A DNA stretch of 64,000 nucleotides from an uncultured Clostridia bacterium (GTDB lineage: Bacteria; Bacillota; Clostridia; Christensenellales; Aristaeellaceae). Below, one piece after another: positions 21,249 through 32,310 of this stretch (position 1 is the stretch's first letter; each line of letters opens with the position of its first letter). Both the position numbers and the translations under genes were made by a program. Below the pieces are notes generated by a model. It worked only from the letters and a program-made list of their open reading frames with translations. It ran no database searches and was not told the DNA's origin. The stretch is taken from the NCBI GenBank assembly GCA_947596085.1, contig CANQEW010000007.1, positions 1 through 64,000 of the forward strand, read 5' to 3'.

Positions 21249-22508
21249 ATGGGAATGACGATGACGCAGAAGATCCTGGCTGCACACGCGGGGCTGGATT
21301 CTGTGAAGCCGGGCGAGCTGATCGAGGCCAAGCTCGACATGGTGCTCGGCAATGACGTGACGACCCCCGTGGCCGTGAACGTATTCGACGCGGCGGGCTT
21401 CACCAGCATCTTTGACAAGGACAAAATCTGCATCGCGCTGGATCACTACACGCCCTGCAAGGACATCAAGTCCGCCCAGCTCTGCAAGACCGCGCGCGAC
21501 TTCGCCCGGCGCTTTCACATCACCCACTTCTACGACGTGGGCCAGGTGGGCATCGAGCACGCGCTGCTGCCGGAGAAGGGCATCGTGGCCCCCGGCGAAC
21601 TGATCATCGGCGCGGACTCTCACACCTGCACATACGGCGCGCTGGGCGCGTTCTCCACGGGCGTGGGTTCCACGGACATGGCCGCGGGCATGGCCTCCGG
21701 CGAAAACTGGTTCCGCGTGCCCAGCGCCATCAAGGTGGAATTGAAGGGCAAGCTGCGCCCCTGGGTCAGCGGCAAGGACGTGATTCTGCACCTGATCGGC
21801 GAAATCGGCGTGGACGGCGCGCTGTACAAGTCGCTGGAGTTCACCGGCGAGGGCGTGGCCGAGCTCAGCATGGACGACCGCTTCACCATCGCCAATATGG
21901 CCATCGAGGCCGGCGCGAAGAACGGCATCTTCCCGGTGGATGAAAAGACCGTCGAGTACGTGACCGGCAGGGTGGACCGCCCCTGGCGGAAGTTCGAGGC
22001 CGACGCGGACGCGGAGTACGAGCGCACCGTCGCGATCGACCTCAACGAGCTCGAGAGCACCGTGGCGCTGCCGCACCTGCCATCGAACACGAAGCTGGCC
22101 CGCGAGGTCGCCGGCATGCCCATCGACCAGGTGGTGATCGGCTCCTGCACCAACGGCCGCATCTCCGATCTGCGCGCGGCGGCTTCGATTCTCGAGGGCC
22201 GCAAGGTGGCCGACGGCATCCGCTGCATCGTGATTCCCGCCACCCAGCACATCTACATGCAGTGCATCGAGGAGGGCCTGACGCAGACCTTCATCGAGGC
22301 GGGCTGCGCCGTATCCACGCCCACCTGCGGGCCCTGCCTGGGCGGGCACATGGGCTGCATGTGCGAGGGCGAGCGCGCCGTGACCACCACCAACCGCAAC
22401 TTCGTGGGCCGCATGGGCCACACCAAGAGCAAGGTCGTGCTGGCCAGTCCGGCCGTGGCGGCGGCTTCGGCGGTCAAGGGCTGCCTCGCAACCCCGGATG
22501 AGCTTTGA
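21249..22508 (+). CDS. leuC: 3-isopropylmalate dehydratase large subunit
   Basis: [45 protein letters not shown]. Confidence 0.93.
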   Translation: MGMTMTQKILAAHAGLDSVKPGELIEAKLDMVLGNDVTTPVAVNVFDAAGFTSIFDKDKICIALDHYTPCKDIKSAQLCKTARDFARRFHITHFYDVGQVGIEHALLPEKGIVAPGELIIGADSHTCTYGALGAFSTGVGSTDMAAGMASGENWFRVPSAIKVELKGKLRPWVSGKDVILHLIGEIGVDGALYKSLEFTGEGVAELSMDDRFTIANMAIEAGAKNGIFPVDEKTVEYVTGRVDRPWRKFEADADAEYERTVAIDLNELESTVALPHLPSNTKLAREVAGMPIDQVVIGSCTNGRISDLRAAASILEGRKVADGIRCIVIPATQHIYMQCIEEGLTQTFIEAGCAVSTPTCGPCLGGHMGCMCEGERAVTTTNRNFVGRMGHTKSKVVLASPAVAAASAVKGCLATPDEL

Positions 22509-22524
22509 GAAGGAGGTTCCCGCT

Positions 22525-23016
22525 ATGAGCAGAGTTTATAAATATGGCGACAACGTGGATACGGACGTCATCATTCCTGCGCGCTATTTGAACGCCCCCT
22601 CCCCGGAAGAGCTGGCGAAGCACTGCATGGAGGACATCGACGCGGACTTCGCCGCAAAGGTGCAGCCCGGCGACATCATCGTGGGCGGCGCGAACTTCGG
22701 CTGCGGCTCATCCCGCGAGCACGCGCCCATCGCCATCCGCGCCTGCGGCGTGCGCTGCGTGATCGCGCCCAGCTTCGCGCGCATCTTCTACCGCAACGCC
22801 ATCAACATCGGCTTCCCGATCCTGGAATGTCCCGAGGCTGCGCAGGAGATCAACGACGGCGACGACGTGGACGTGAATTTCGACACCGGCGTCATCACCG
22901 ACAATACCACGGGCAAGACATTCAAGGCCAACCCGCTGCCGCCGTTCATCGGCCGCATCGTGGCCCAGGGCGGCCTGCTGCCCTACCTGAAGGCGAAGAT
23001 CGAAGGGGAGGCGTAA
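22525..23016 (+). CDS. leuD: 3-isopropylmalate dehydratase small subunit
   Basis: [34 protein letters not shown]. Confidence 0.93.
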   Translation: MSRVYKYGDNVDTDVIIPARYLNAPSPEELAKHCMEDIDADFAAKVQPGDIIVGGANFGCGSSREHAPIAIRACGVRCVIAPSFARIFYRNAINIGFPILECPEAAQEINDGDDVDVNFDTGVITDNTTGKTFKANPLPPFIGRIVAQGGLLPYLKAKIEGEA

Positions 23017-23020
23017 GAAC

Positions 23021-24097
23021 ATGGGAACCTATAACATCGCGCTCGTCAAGGGAGACGGCATCGGCCCGGAGATCGTGGACAGCGCCGTGCGCGTGCTGGA
23101 AAAGATCGGAGAAAAATTTGGCCACGAGTTTAAGTGCACCCCGTACCTGGCGGGCGGCTGCGCCATCGACGCGACGGGCAAGCCGTTGCCGGAGGAGACC
23201 GTGCAGGGCTGCCTCGCCAGCGACAGCGTGCTGCTGGGCGCGGTGGGCGGCCCCAAGTGGGACACGCTCCCCGGCGATCTGCGCCCGGAGAAGGCGCTGC
23301 TGGGCCTGCGCAAGGCGCTGGGCCTGTACACGAATCTGCGCCCCGCGCGCCTGTATCCAGCGCTCAAGGGCGAGTGCCCGCTGAGAAGCGACATCGTGGA
23401 AGACGGCTTCGACTTGATGATGGTGCGCGAGCTGACCGGTGGCATCTATTTCGGCGAGCGCGGCCGCCGCGACGGCGCGAACGGCCCCGAAGCCTACGAT
23501 ACCGAGGCGTACAGCGTGATGGAGATCGAGCGCATCGCTCGCGCGGCCTTCGACGCCGCCCGCAAGCGCAGGAAGAACCTGATCTCCATTGACAAGGCGA
23601 ACGTGCTCGAAACATCCCGCCTGTGGCGCGAGACCGTGCACCGCGTGGCGAAGGAGTATCCCGACGTCACCGTCAGCGACATGCTGGTGGACAACGCCTC
23701 GATGCAGCTCGTGCGCCGGCCGAGTCAGTTCGACGTGGTGGTGACCAGCAACATGTTCGGCGACATTCTCTCGGACGAGGCCAGCCAAATCACCGGCTCC
23801 ATCGGGCTTCTGCCCTCCGCCTCGCTGGGCGCGAGCCGCTGCGGCCTGTACGAGCCCATCCACGGTTCCGCGCCGGACATTGCGGGTCAGGATAAGGCCA
23901 ACCCGCTGGCGACGATCCTCTCCGCCGCGATGATGCTGCGCTACGCATTCGACCTCGCCGCAGAGGCGGACTGCATTGAGGCCGCCGTGGACAAGGTGCT
24001 CGCTGACGGCTGCCGCACCGCCGACATCGCCCGGGGCGCGACCGCGGACGTGCTCGGCTGCAAAGCCATGACCGACGAGGTGCTCAAGCGCATCTGA
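23021..24097 (+). CDS. leuB: 3-isopropylmalate dehydrogenase
   Basis: [61 protein letters not shown]. Confidence 0.95.
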   Translation: MGTYNIALVKGDGIGPEIVDSAVRVLEKIGEKFGHEFKCTPYLAGGCAIDATGKPLPEETVQGCLASDSVLLGAVGGPKWDTLPGDLRPEKALLGLRKALGLYTNLRPARLYPALKGECPLRSDIVEDGFDLMMVRELTGGIYFGERGRRDGANGPEAYDTEAYSVMEIERIARAAFDAARKRRKNLISIDKANVLETSRLWRETVHRVAKEYPDVTVSDMLVDNASMQLVRRPSQFDVVVTSNMFGDILSDEASQITGSIGLLPSASLGASRCGLYEPIHGSAPDIAGQDKANPLATILSAAMMLRYAFDLAAEADCIEAAVDKVLADGCRTADIARGATADVLGCKAMTDEVLKRI

Positions 24098-24111
24098 TTC
24101 CAAAATTGCAC

Positions 24112-24147
24112 GGGCCCCGCGATTCGCTTTCGAATCGCGGGGCCCTT
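24112..24147. terminator. Rho-independent terminator after leuB
   Basis: GGGCCCCGCGATTCG-CTTT-CGAATCGCGGGGCCC-TT. Confidence 0.85.
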
Positions 24148-24150
24148 CTC

Positions 24151-24303
24151 TCATGCTTCCTTCTGCTTTTCCAGCATCAGGCGCAGGCAGTTGGGCAGAT
24201 TGCCCTTCTCGTCCCGGTGAAAGTTCACGCACTCGCAGCACTTGCCGTGGCGCGCGCAGCTCACGTTCGGGCAGGTGCACTTCTCCTCGTTGCATCCGGC
24301 CAT
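24151..24303 (-). CDS. 50-aa cysteine-rich cytosolic protein
   Basis: MAGCNEEKCTCPNVSCARHGKCCECVNFHRDEKGNLPNCLRLMLEKQKEA*; below the ORF-track size cutoff; SD aacaggagga upstream. Confidence 0.75.
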   Translation of the reverse strand: MAGCNEEKCTCPNVSCARHGKCCECVNFHRDEKGNLPNCLRLMLEKQKEA

Positions 24304-24330
24304 GGTTTTCTCCTCCTGTTCCTTCGTATT

Positions 24331-25056
24331 CTATCCTCCAAACGGCAGAAACGCCGCGATTACCGCCAGCACGATGGACGGCAGCAGGTTCGCCACGCGA
24401 ACCCTGCGCCCCCACACCAGATTGAGTCCCACGCAGAAGATCAGGATCGAGCCGATCAACGAAAGATTCGCCAATGCCGCCTCGGTCATCACGGGCCGGA
24501 CGAAGCGTGCCAGCAGCGTGACCGTCCCCTGCAGGATGACCACCGGAATCGCCGAGAACGCGCAGCCCTTGCCCATCGAGCAGCTCATGACGAGTATGAT
24601 GATGAGGTCGAGCACCGCCTTGGTGGCGAGGATCGAATAATCGCCGAACAGGCCGTCCTCAATGGCGCCTACCACGGCCATCGCGCCGATGCATACCGTG
24701 AGCGAGGCAGTGACGAAAGCGTCCACGAAGCCACGCTCGCCCTCGTTGCCCGTCTTTTGCTTCAGCCATTCGCCGAAGCGCTCGAAGCGATCCTCCAGAT
24801 CGATCCATTCGCCCAGCAGCGCGCCCAGCGTCAGGCAGCCGACGATCAACATCGATTGCCCGCTGACCAGCGCGCCGTCTTGCAGCGAAAGCATCCCCTC
24901 CAGCGCGCCGCCGATGCCGATGAACAGCACGCTCACGCCACACGCCTTGTTCAGCGTATCCTGAAAACGCTGTGTGAGCCTGCGCCCGAACAGCCGCCCG
25001 AGCACTCCCCCGGCCACAATCGCCGCCGCGTTGATGAGCGTTCCCAATCCGATCAT
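24331..25056 (-). CDS. DUF554 family membrane protein
   Basis: MIGLGTLINAAAIVAGGVLGRLFGRRL...GVSVLFIGIGGALEGML. Confidence 0.85.
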   Translation of the reverse strand: MIGLGTLINAAAIVAGGVLGRLFGRRLTQRFQDTLNKACGVSVLFIGIGGALEGMLSLQDGALVSGQSMLIVGCLTLGALLGEWIDLEDRFERFGEWLKQKTGNEGERGFVDAFVTASLTVCIGAMAVVGAIEDGLFGDYSILATKAVLDLIIILVMSCSMGKGCAFSAIPVVILQGTVTLLARFVRPVMTEAALANLSLIGSILIFCVGLNLVWGRRVRVANLLPSIVLAVIAAFLPFGG

Positions 25057-25215
25057 TCGTATCCCCAACCGTCCTTCGTCCAAATCGCCCGCTTCCCCGC
25101 GGACACAGCTCTTATTTTATCACCCCGCTTTGCCGATTGCAAGTAAAGATCGTTATTGTAAAAATGGAAGCGATAAGGTATAATATAAACGATGTAAGGT
25201 ATAAGGGGAAGTTAT

Positions 25216-27090
25216 ATGCGAACGATTGCGAAGCGGGCTTTGGGGCTGCTGAAGCGCAGCTGGAAGACGATGTTTCTGTTCGAAATCATCTTTCGGTTGC
25301 TGTCCATGTACGCGGTGTTTCCTGTCTGCAAGTGGCTGTTCAATTCCGCACTGCGCGTCACCGGCCTCAACTGCCTCACTGCGGACAATTGGCTGCGGGT
25401 GCTCATGAATCCGCTGATGCTGCTCTGCTTCATGCTGCTATTTCTCATCTTCTCGCTGACCTCCATGCTGGAAATCTCCTGCCTGATCACCTGCCTGAAC
25501 GACGCTTCAGAGCCCGAATGCACGCTGAATGTGCTTCAGGTGCTGCGCGAAGGCGCGCGGGACAGCCTGCGCATGCTGCGGCCGCGCAATCTGCCGCTTC
25601 TGGTGCTCACTGCGCTGCTGATCCCCATCACCTACATGCCGTCTAACGCCTCTCCGCTGCGCCTGATCAATATTCCGTGGCGCACGCTGGGGAAGTACAT
25701 GCTGCGCTTTCCCTTCATATTGGTTCCCATCGTCTACCTCCTGCTGGCGGCGCTGTTTTCCGGCCTGTTCATGTGCGCCTATCAGCGCTGCGTGCTGGAG
25801 GACCTCCCCGCCGTCGCCGCGCTGCGAGGCGCGTTTCGACTGAACCGAAACCGCCGCCTCGCGCGGCTCGGACAGTTCCTGCTGTGGATCGTCGCGGTGG
25901 GCGGCGGCCTGCTCCTGCTCGTGCGCGCGCTGGATGTCGGCCTCAGCCGCCTGATTTCGCTGATTGTTCCCAATCTCACCCTGCGCTACCACATCCTGCT
26001 GCCCCTCTCCACGGTGATGAACTTTCTGCGCGGCAGCCTGCCCGCCATGGCCTGCTATCCCTTTTTGAATGCCGTCTATCTTATCTCCATGGCGGAGATG
26101 GGGGAGACGCTGCCTCCGCGCCGCGTCGCGCCCCATCGCGACGCCCGTCGGTTCAACGCGTTGCTGTTCTATCTGGTCGTGTTGCTCTGCGCCGTGGGGC
26201 TCGCGCTCTACGATACGCAGCTGCGCCCGTTGCTCGCGCGCATGAACGCGTTGGAGTACGTTCCGGGCCATCCCACGATGATCATCTCCCACCGCGGCTA
26301 CTTCCGCGACGCGGATGAAAACACCCTCGCAGCGTTCCAGGCGGCCATCGAACTCGGCGTGGATTATGTGGAACTCGACGTGCAGCAGACTGCCGACGAC
26401 GTCGTAATCGTCAATCATGACATCAGCTTCAAGCGCGTCTACGGCGTAAACCGGCGCACCTGGGAGGTCACCTACGACGAGCTGCGCGGTTTTTCCGCCC
26501 CCGTCACGGGCGAGTACCCGCCCACGCTGCGCGAGGTGCTGACGCTCTGCGACCCGCAGGCCAATTTCCTGATCGAGCTGAAGGACAACGGCCACAACCC
26601 CAACCTGGCGCGGGCGGTCTACGATATTCTGATCGAAACGGGCCGCATGGAGCACTGCGCGATTCAGTCCTCAACCTATCGCTTGATCCGGGAATTCAAG
26701 GATCTCTCGCCCGAGACGCGCTGCGGTTACATCCTGTCGTTCGCCCTGGGCTCCTACGCGCCCCTCTCCGCGGCGGACTTCTTCAGCCTGGATTACAACT
26801 TCGTCAACGAGCGCGTCATCGACGACGTCCACCGCGTGGACAAGGACCTCTACGTCTGGACGCTCAACAACGAGAGCGAGATTTCCACGATGGTGGAGCT
26901 GGGCGCGGACGGCGTGATTACCGATGACGTGCCACTGGCGAAGAACCTGCTGCTGGAGAGCAGCGCCGCCGCGCCGCTGGACGAGCTGATCGCCGAACCC
27001 CTCGAGGAATTGATCGTCGATCCCCTCGAAGGTGCGCTCGCGCCGGAGGAAACCGTCCAACCGGCGGAAACCGCGCTGGAAAGCCCCTGA
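25216..27090 (+). CDS. Membrane-anchored glycerophosphodiester phosphodiesterase
   Basis: ISHRGYFRDADENTLAAFQAAIELGVDYVELDVQQTADDVVIVNHD after N-terminal TM domain. Confidence 0.92.
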   Translation: MRTIAKRALGLLKRSWKTMFLFEIIFRLLSMYAVFPVCKWLFNSALRVTGLNCLTADNWLRVLMNPLMLLCFMLLFLIFSLTSMLEISCLITCLNDASEPECTLNVLQVLREGARDSLRMLRPRNLPLLVLTALLIPITYMPSNASPLRLINIPWRTLGKYMLRFPFILVPIVYLLLAALFSGLFMCAYQRCVLEDLPAVAALRGAFRLNRNRRLARLGQFLLWIVAVGGGLLLLVRALDVGLSRLISLIVPNLTLRYHILLPLSTVMNFLRGSLPAMACYPFLNAVYLISMAEMGETLPPRRVAPHRDARRFNALLFYLVVLLCAVGLALYDTQLRPLLARMNALEYVPGHPTMIISHRGYFRDADENTLAAFQAAIELGVDYVELDVQQTADDVVIVNHDISFKRVYGVNRRTWEVTYDELRGFSAPVTGEYPPTLREVLTLCDPQANFLIELKDNGHNPNLARAVYDILIETGRMEHCAIQSSTYRLIREFKDLSPETRCGYILSFALGSYAPLSAADFFSLDYNFVNERVIDDVHRVDKDLYVWTLNNESEISTMVELGADGVITDDVPLAKNLLLESSAAAPLDELIAEPLEELIVDPLEGALAPEETVQPAETALESP

Positions 27091-27178
27091 TTTCGCGGTT
27101 GGCTTAGATTTTAACTTTACTACCGGGTTTGCATCTGGTAAAATTGAATTGGGATAAACGAACAGGCAGGTGCGATGA

Positions 27179-29026
27179 ATGAGTCCCTTCAATATCATTT
27201 CACTTCTGGGCGGCCTCGCCATGTTCCTCTACGGAATGCGGATCATGGGCGACGGCCTGAAAGAGAGCTCCTCCGGCCCATTGAAGAACGCGCTGGAAAA
27301 GCTCACCAGCACCCCTCTCAAGGCGTTTCTGCTGGGCGTCGCGATGACCGCGCTGATCCAGTCCTCCACCGCCACGATTGTCATCACCTCCGGTCTGGTG
27401 GGCGCGGGAATCATCTCGCTGCACCAGTCCCTGGGCATCATCATCGGCGCGAACGTCGGCACAACGGTGACCGGCCAGATCATCCGCCTGCTGGACCTCG
27501 ATTCCTCCGGCACGTCCTTCCTGCAAATCTTCAAACCGTCCACGCTGGCGCCGCTGGCGCTGATCATCGGCATCGTCATCATCATGACGCGCAAGAATAA
27601 GGGCTCAGCGAAGGTCGGACAGATCATCATCGGCTTCGGCATACTCTTCTCGGGCCTGCTTTCCATGACAGACGCGGTGAGCGTATTGACGGAGGGCGGC
27701 CTCATCGAGGGTCTGTTCTCCCAGCTCGGCAAGAATCCGTTCCTCGCCTACGCCATCGGCGCGGCCGTGGCTTTCGTGCTGCAGAGCTCGTCCGCCTCGA
27801 TCGGTATCCTGCAAGCGTTCTCCACCTCGGGCCTGTTGACGTTCAGCGCCATCTACGCCGTGCTGGTGGGCATCTACCTGGGCGATTGCGTGACCACCGC
27901 CATCGTCTGCAACATCGGTGCGAAGCCGGACGCGAAGCGCGTCGGCATCGTCAATATCCTGTTCAATTTGAGCAAGACGCTGGCGATTCTGATCGGCGTG
28001 ACCATCCTCCACCACCTTGGCGTGTTGAATGGCATCTGGAGCCGTACGATCACCTCCGGCGGCATCGCGAACACGAATACAATCTTCAATCTGGCCTGTG
28101 CGCTGCTGTTCTTCCCCGCGCTCGGGCTGTATGAAAAGCAGAGCCACAAGCTGGTGAAGGACGAGCCGAAGACCGTCGGAAAGTACGACGCGCTGCTGGA
28201 CGCGCTCAACCCGGTGTTCTTCAGCACTCCCGCGCTGGCCTTTGCCCGCTGCTACGACGCGCTGCAGGCGATGTATGACGTCTCGCGCAACAGCATTCTG
28301 CGCGCCTTCGACACGCTCTTCGAGTACAACGAGGCCGCGGTCGCGCAGGTCGCCGAGGACGAGGATTCCGTCGATCTCCTGGCAGACCGGATCAGCAACT
28401 ATCTCGTGCAGATCTCCGCGCACATCACCGCCCCCGACCACGTGGAAATTCTGGATCACTACCACTCGTTGAACACGGAGTTTGAGCGCCTGAGCGACCA
28501 CGCACTGAATATCACGGAAATCGCGACCTCCCTGCGCGACCACAACGCGGCGTTCCAGAAGACCGCGCTTTCGGAGGTCAGCATTCTCAAAAAGCTGCTC
28601 AGTCAGATCCTGTATTACAGCGACAAGACCTTCAAAAACAACGACATCACCATGGCGCGCCACATCGAACCGCTGGAACAGGTCGTGGACGACATCGTCA
28701 GCGTCATGAAGGATCACCACCTGGAGCGCTTGCGCACTGGCGCCTGTTCCACCTTCGCCGGTACAGAATTTTTGAACCTGCTCTCGGAGGCCGAGCGCAT
28801 CTCGGATGTCTGCTCCAATATCGGCGTCGCCACCATCGCGCGCGCGCGCCCCGAAATCAAGCATCAGGTGCACGACTACATTTCCATGCTGCACGCCGGC
28901 CGCGACGAGGCCTTCAACCGCGAGTACCAGGCAGCGCACGACTACTTCTTCGATCAGATCTATGAAATGACGGAAATTGAGCGCAACCCAGACGGCGGCG
29001 ACTCGAACGATTCCATCGCTGGATAG
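27179..29026 (+). CDS. Na/Pi cotransporter family protein with PhoU-like C-terminus
   Basis: GGLAMFLYGMRIMGDGLK; ALIQSSTATIVI; LQSSSASIGILQ. Confidence 0.9.
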   Translation: MSPFNIISLLGGLAMFLYGMRIMGDGLKESSSGPLKNALEKLTSTPLKAFLLGVAMTALIQSSTATIVITSGLVGAGIISLHQSLGIIIGANVGTTVTGQIIRLLDLDSSGTSFLQIFKPSTLAPLALIIGIVIIMTRKNKGSAKVGQIIIGFGILFSGLLSMTDAVSVLTEGGLIEGLFSQLGKNPFLAYAIGAAVAFVLQSSSASIGILQAFSTSGLLTFSAIYAVLVGIYLGDCVTTAIVCNIGAKPDAKRVGIVNILFNLSKTLAILIGVTILHHLGVLNGIWSRTITSGGIANTNTIFNLACALLFFPALGLYEKQSHKLVKDEPKTVGKYDALLDALNPVFFSTPALAFARCYDALQAMYDVSRNSILRAFDTLFEYNEAAVAQVAEDEDSVDLLADRISNYLVQISAHITAPDHVEILDHYHSLNTEFERLSDHALNITEIATSLRDHNAAFQKTALSEVSILKKLLSQILYYSDKTFKNNDITMARHIEPLEQVVDDIVSVMKDHHLERLRTGACSTFAGTEFLNLLSEAERISDVCSNIGVATIARARPEIKHQVHDYISMLHAGRDEAFNREYQAAHDYFFDQIYEMTEIERNPDGGDSNDSIAG

Positions 29027-29081
29027 AATTTGATCCGCCCGTGGAGCGGACGATCCGGATAAGAGTGAGGAATCACAAACA

Positions 29082-29111
29082 TGCCTCCCAGCAAAGCTTT
29101 GCCGGGAGGCA
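29082..29111. terminator. Hairpin between convergent genes
   Basis: TGCCTCCC-A-GCAAAGCTTTGC-C-GGGAGGCA. Confidence 0.65.
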
Positions 29112-29172
29112 ATTTGCACGGGCCGTTACAATCTGCAGCGGCTCGCCTTCTAACTTCGAATTCGGTTGATTT

Positions 29173-31116
29173 CTACTTAACTTCTTTCTGCTTCTCCACG
29201 CGCACCGTGCCCAGCGGGAATTCACAGATGCGCAGTGGAGCTTCACCATAGGGCACCAGCTCCAGCACATCCAGCACGTCCTTTTCGAAGCGCGGGGCCA
29301 TCGGCATCGAGGCGCAGTTCTCCCCATCCGCCGGCCATTCGATCTTTGCGGCCCGCACCATCACACCCAGCGCGTGCTCGCCGTGGCCGAAGGGACCCAC
29401 GTCCTCTTCGATCTGGATCAACTTCATCGGCTCGTCGCGCACCAGCGCCCGGTTCCAGGGCTCCTGCGAGGCCGCGCCCAAACCTTCGGGCAGCTCGGTC
29501 CAATCCGGTTCGAGGCGCAACGCCATCAGCACCGGCCCCACCTCCACCGCGCCGGACTGGTGATACCAGCGCGACACGCGCGGCACCGCGGGGAGCTCCA
29601 GCCGGATGACGTCTCCGCTGATCCAGCGGCGGCGGACGCAGGCGCTCTCGCCCGCGCGCACCTGCATGATCTCGCCGCCAGGCAGGTAAATCATCGCCTG
29701 GCGCACCCAGTAGGGAATGCGCAGATACAGCGGGAATTCCGCCGGCTGCTTCACGGAGATCTGAATCTCCGCGCCGTGCAGGAAGGGATAGCCGCCCTTC
29801 ACCCGCAGCCGCACCGGCACGCCGTCCAGCGACGCGCGCACCGAACAGGGGGCGTAACTGACGGCGGCGAGTCCGCCGTCGTTGGTGGCGTACCACAGCG
29901 AGGAGACGAACTTCGGCCACGCCTGGTGGCAGCTCGCGCAGTCCAGATCGTTGCGGGCGGCGTGGTACAGGTTCGCGTCCTCCGGGGCGCTGTAGAAGCG
30001 GCGCGCGCCGAGGGAGAGCTTTACCTGGTTCGCCTGCTGTGCTGGCTGGTACTTCGCCATGTCCGGCGTAAACGCCGCGGGCAGGGCGTTATAGGCGATC
30101 TTTTCCAGCACGTCCGCCGGCTCCGCGCCGAAGTCGCCGATGCCGATGAGCGCCTCCATGCTGTTCATCAGCTCCACCACCGCCTGCAGCGACGCGCCCT
30201 GGGTGGGATTTGCGCCGTTCAAGTGCCCGTCGCAGCTGAACATGCCGTTCGCCATGCCGTGGTGCTTCATTAGTTTTTCGTAGCCGAAGTGGAACCCGCC
30301 CTGCTCCTTGAAGCCGCTCTTGAACAGGTTGATCACGCCCGGCGTCTTGAGCCCGAAGGCCACGTTCGCGCCCTGGGTCTGGTGGTACTGGCTGTGGAAG
30401 TAGGGGCGCTTCTCCTCGATCAGCGGCTCGTCCTTCTCCTCGCCCAGCGCCTCGCGCAAGCGATCCCAGCGCAGCGACTTGTTCATCGGCATTACGTTCG
30501 GGAAGGTGTGGAAGATGTTTGGCCAGTCCAGCGTCTGCGCGCGCAGCCGCCGGCACAGCTCCATCAGGTACTTCTGTCCGGTGATGTTGTACAGCCACAA
30601 CGCCAGCTCCATGTTGTCGCCGCCGCGCGCCACGGCCCAGTCCCGCAGCGGATGAATGGCGAGATTCTTGTACTGATACTTGAAAAAGCGGTCCATCAGC
30701 ACCAGCACGCGCTTGTCGTTGGTCGCGGTGAAATACAGCCGCAGCGCGCGCAGCGCCAGCATCAGCGGCCAGTAATCGTTGTTCTCCGCCGGCCCGAACC
30801 AGCCGTCCTCCCGCTGACTCTGGAGGATCCAATCCACCCGGCCCTGGGCGCGCTCCTTGAGCTCCCCATCGTCCAGCGTCCAGCCCAGCGCGATCACGCC
30901 CTCCAGATAGTAGATCGAGCGCGTCAGGTCGCCGTCCTCGCCGGGCCTCCATTCGACGCCTCCGGCCTCGGGGCAGGCCGCGGCAAAGTCCCGTGTGATC
31001 CCCCGTGCCTGCATCTGCAGCTCCTCCAAGAGCCAACCCTCCGCCCGGATTGAGCCCAGCGGCAATGGCGAGAGCGTGTTCGGCGTCAGCGGCGCCCTGT
31101 TGAAGATCGGTTTCAT
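29173..31116 (-). CDS. GH127-like (DUF1680) glycoside hydrolase, beta-L-arabinofuranosidase type
   Basis: MKPIFNRAPLTPNTLSPLPLGSIRAEGWLLEELQMQARGI; CASCHQAWPKFVSSLWYATNDGGLAAVSYAPC; true start 31116, not the track's 32064. Confidence 0.85.
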   Translation of the reverse strand: MKPIFNRAPLTPNTLSPLPLGSIRAEGWLLEELQMQARGITRDFAAACPEAGGVEWRPGEDGDLTRSIYYLEGVIALGWTLDDGELKERAQGRVDWILQSQREDGWFGPAENNDYWPLMLALRALRLYFTATNDKRVLVLMDRFFKYQYKNLAIHPLRDWAVARGGDNMELALWLYNITGQKYLMELCRRLRAQTLDWPNIFHTFPNVMPMNKSLRWDRLREALGEEKDEPLIEEKRPYFHSQYHQTQGANVAFGLKTPGVINLFKSGFKEQGGFHFGYEKLMKHHGMANGMFSCDGHLNGANPTQGASLQAVVELMNSMEALIGIGDFGAEPADVLEKIAYNALPAAFTPDMAKYQPAQQANQVKLSLGARRFYSAPEDANLYHAARNDLDCASCHQAWPKFVSSLWYATNDGGLAAVSYAPCSVRASLDGVPVRLRVKGGYPFLHGAEIQISVKQPAEFPLYLRIPYWVRQAMIYLPGGEIMQVRAGESACVRRRWISGDVIRLELPAVPRVSRWYHQSGAVEVGPVLMALRLEPDWTELPEGLGAASQEPWNRALVRDEPMKLIQIEEDVGPFGHGEHALGVMVRAAKIEWPADGENCASMPMAPRFEKDVLDVLELVPYGEAPLRICEFPLGTVRVEKQKEVK

Positions 31117-32303
31117 CTCTGTTTTCCCCCTCGATGGCCGGTTTGTCCCTTCGGCTGTCGATTCCCCTTCGCATCCTCCGGGCCCGAGGGCTCGAAGATG
31201 TGATACTCGCACTCGATGCGTCCGTTGTAGTAGCGCCTGCGGCGCGTGGCCCTTCGCCCATACTCGCGCTCGAAGCCCATGTCCGCCGAGAACGCGCAAA
31301 GCGACCAGCCGGGGTGCCTCCCCTGCAGCGCCCCGAGCTGCCGTGCCACGGCGTGGGCCGCGCGGATATTGTCCAGCCGCTCGCCGTAGGGCGGATTGCA
31401 GACGAACGTGCCCGGCTCGCCGGTGAGCGTCACGTTGCGCAAATCCTTGACCTCCAGCCCGATACGGCCCGCGAGCCCCGCCTGCTTCAAGTGGCGGCGA
31501 GCCAGCTCGATGGCCTCCGGATCGATGTCCGAACCGGAGACGCGCAGCTCGCGTTTCGACGTTTCCGCGTACCTGATCTTCGCCTCGCTGCGAATCTTCC
31601 TCAATTCCTCGTGCGGCACGCAGGGCCAGGCCTCCATGGCGAAGGGTCGGGTCAGCCCGGGCGCACGGCCCAGTGCGATGAACGCCGCCTCGATCAGCAG
31701 CGTGCCCGTGCCACAGCAGGGGTCGTACAGCGGTTGCCACGGATGCCAACCGCTCTGCAAAATCAGCGCCGCCGCCAGCGTCTCGCGAATCGGGGCCTCG
31801 CCGTTCCAGGTGCGGTAGCCCCGGTGGGAGAGCGGCTCGCCGGAAGAGTCTACGGATACGGTGACGATATCCTCGCGGATGGACACGTCGATCTGAAACA
31901 GCGCGCCGGTCTCGTCGAACCAGTCGCGGCCGTAGGCGGACTTCATGCGCTCCACCATGGCGCGCTTGGCGATCTTCTGCACGTCCGACGGGCTCATCAG
32001 CGTGGATTTTACGCACTTGGCCCGAATCGGGAAGCGCGCGTCCTCGGGCAGAAGCTTCTCCCACTCGATGGCCTTTACGCCCTGAAACAGCTCCTCGAAG
32101 CTCTTCGCCTCAAACTGGCGCATCACCAGCAGGATGCGGTCGCAGGTGCGCAGCCAGAGGTTCGCCCGGAAGCCGTCCTCGAAGCCGCCCTCGAACATGG
32201 CGCCGCCCACGTCCATCACGCGCACATTCTCCATGCCCAGGCGCTTCAGATCCCGTCCGGTCATGCCCTCCATGCCGAAGGCGGCGCTCGCAATCCATTT
32301 CAT
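31113..32303 (-). CDS. THUMP-domain class I SAM-dependent RNA methyltransferase (RlmL-like)
   Basis: PLYDPCCGTGTLLIEAAFIA; FVCNPPYGERL. Confidence 0.9.
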   Translation of the reverse strand: MKWIASAAFGMEGMTGRDLKRLGMENVRVMDVGGAMFEGGFEDGFRANLWLRTCDRILLVMRQFEAKSFEELFQGVKAIEWEKLLPEDARFPIRAKCVKSTLMSPSDVQKIAKRAMVERMKSAYGRDWFDETGALFQIDVSIREDIVTVSVDSSGEPLSHRGYRTWNGEAPIRETLAAALILQSGWHPWQPLYDPCCGTGTLLIEAAFIALGRAPGLTRPFAMEAWPCVPHEELRKIRSEAKIRYAETSKRELRVSGSDIDPEAIELARRHLKQAGLAGRIGLEVKDLRNVTLTGEPGTFVCNPPYGERLDNIRAAHAVARQLGALQGRHPGWSLCAFSADMGFEREYGRRATRRRRYYNGRIECEYHIFEPSGPEDAKGNRQPKGQTGHRGGKQR

Positions 32304-32310
32304 ATCCGCA

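Noticed and set aside
31117-32064. N-terminal extension of the GH127 ORF in the track
   Set aside because: Out-of-frame reading through the RlmL-like gene; the real start is ATG at 31116.
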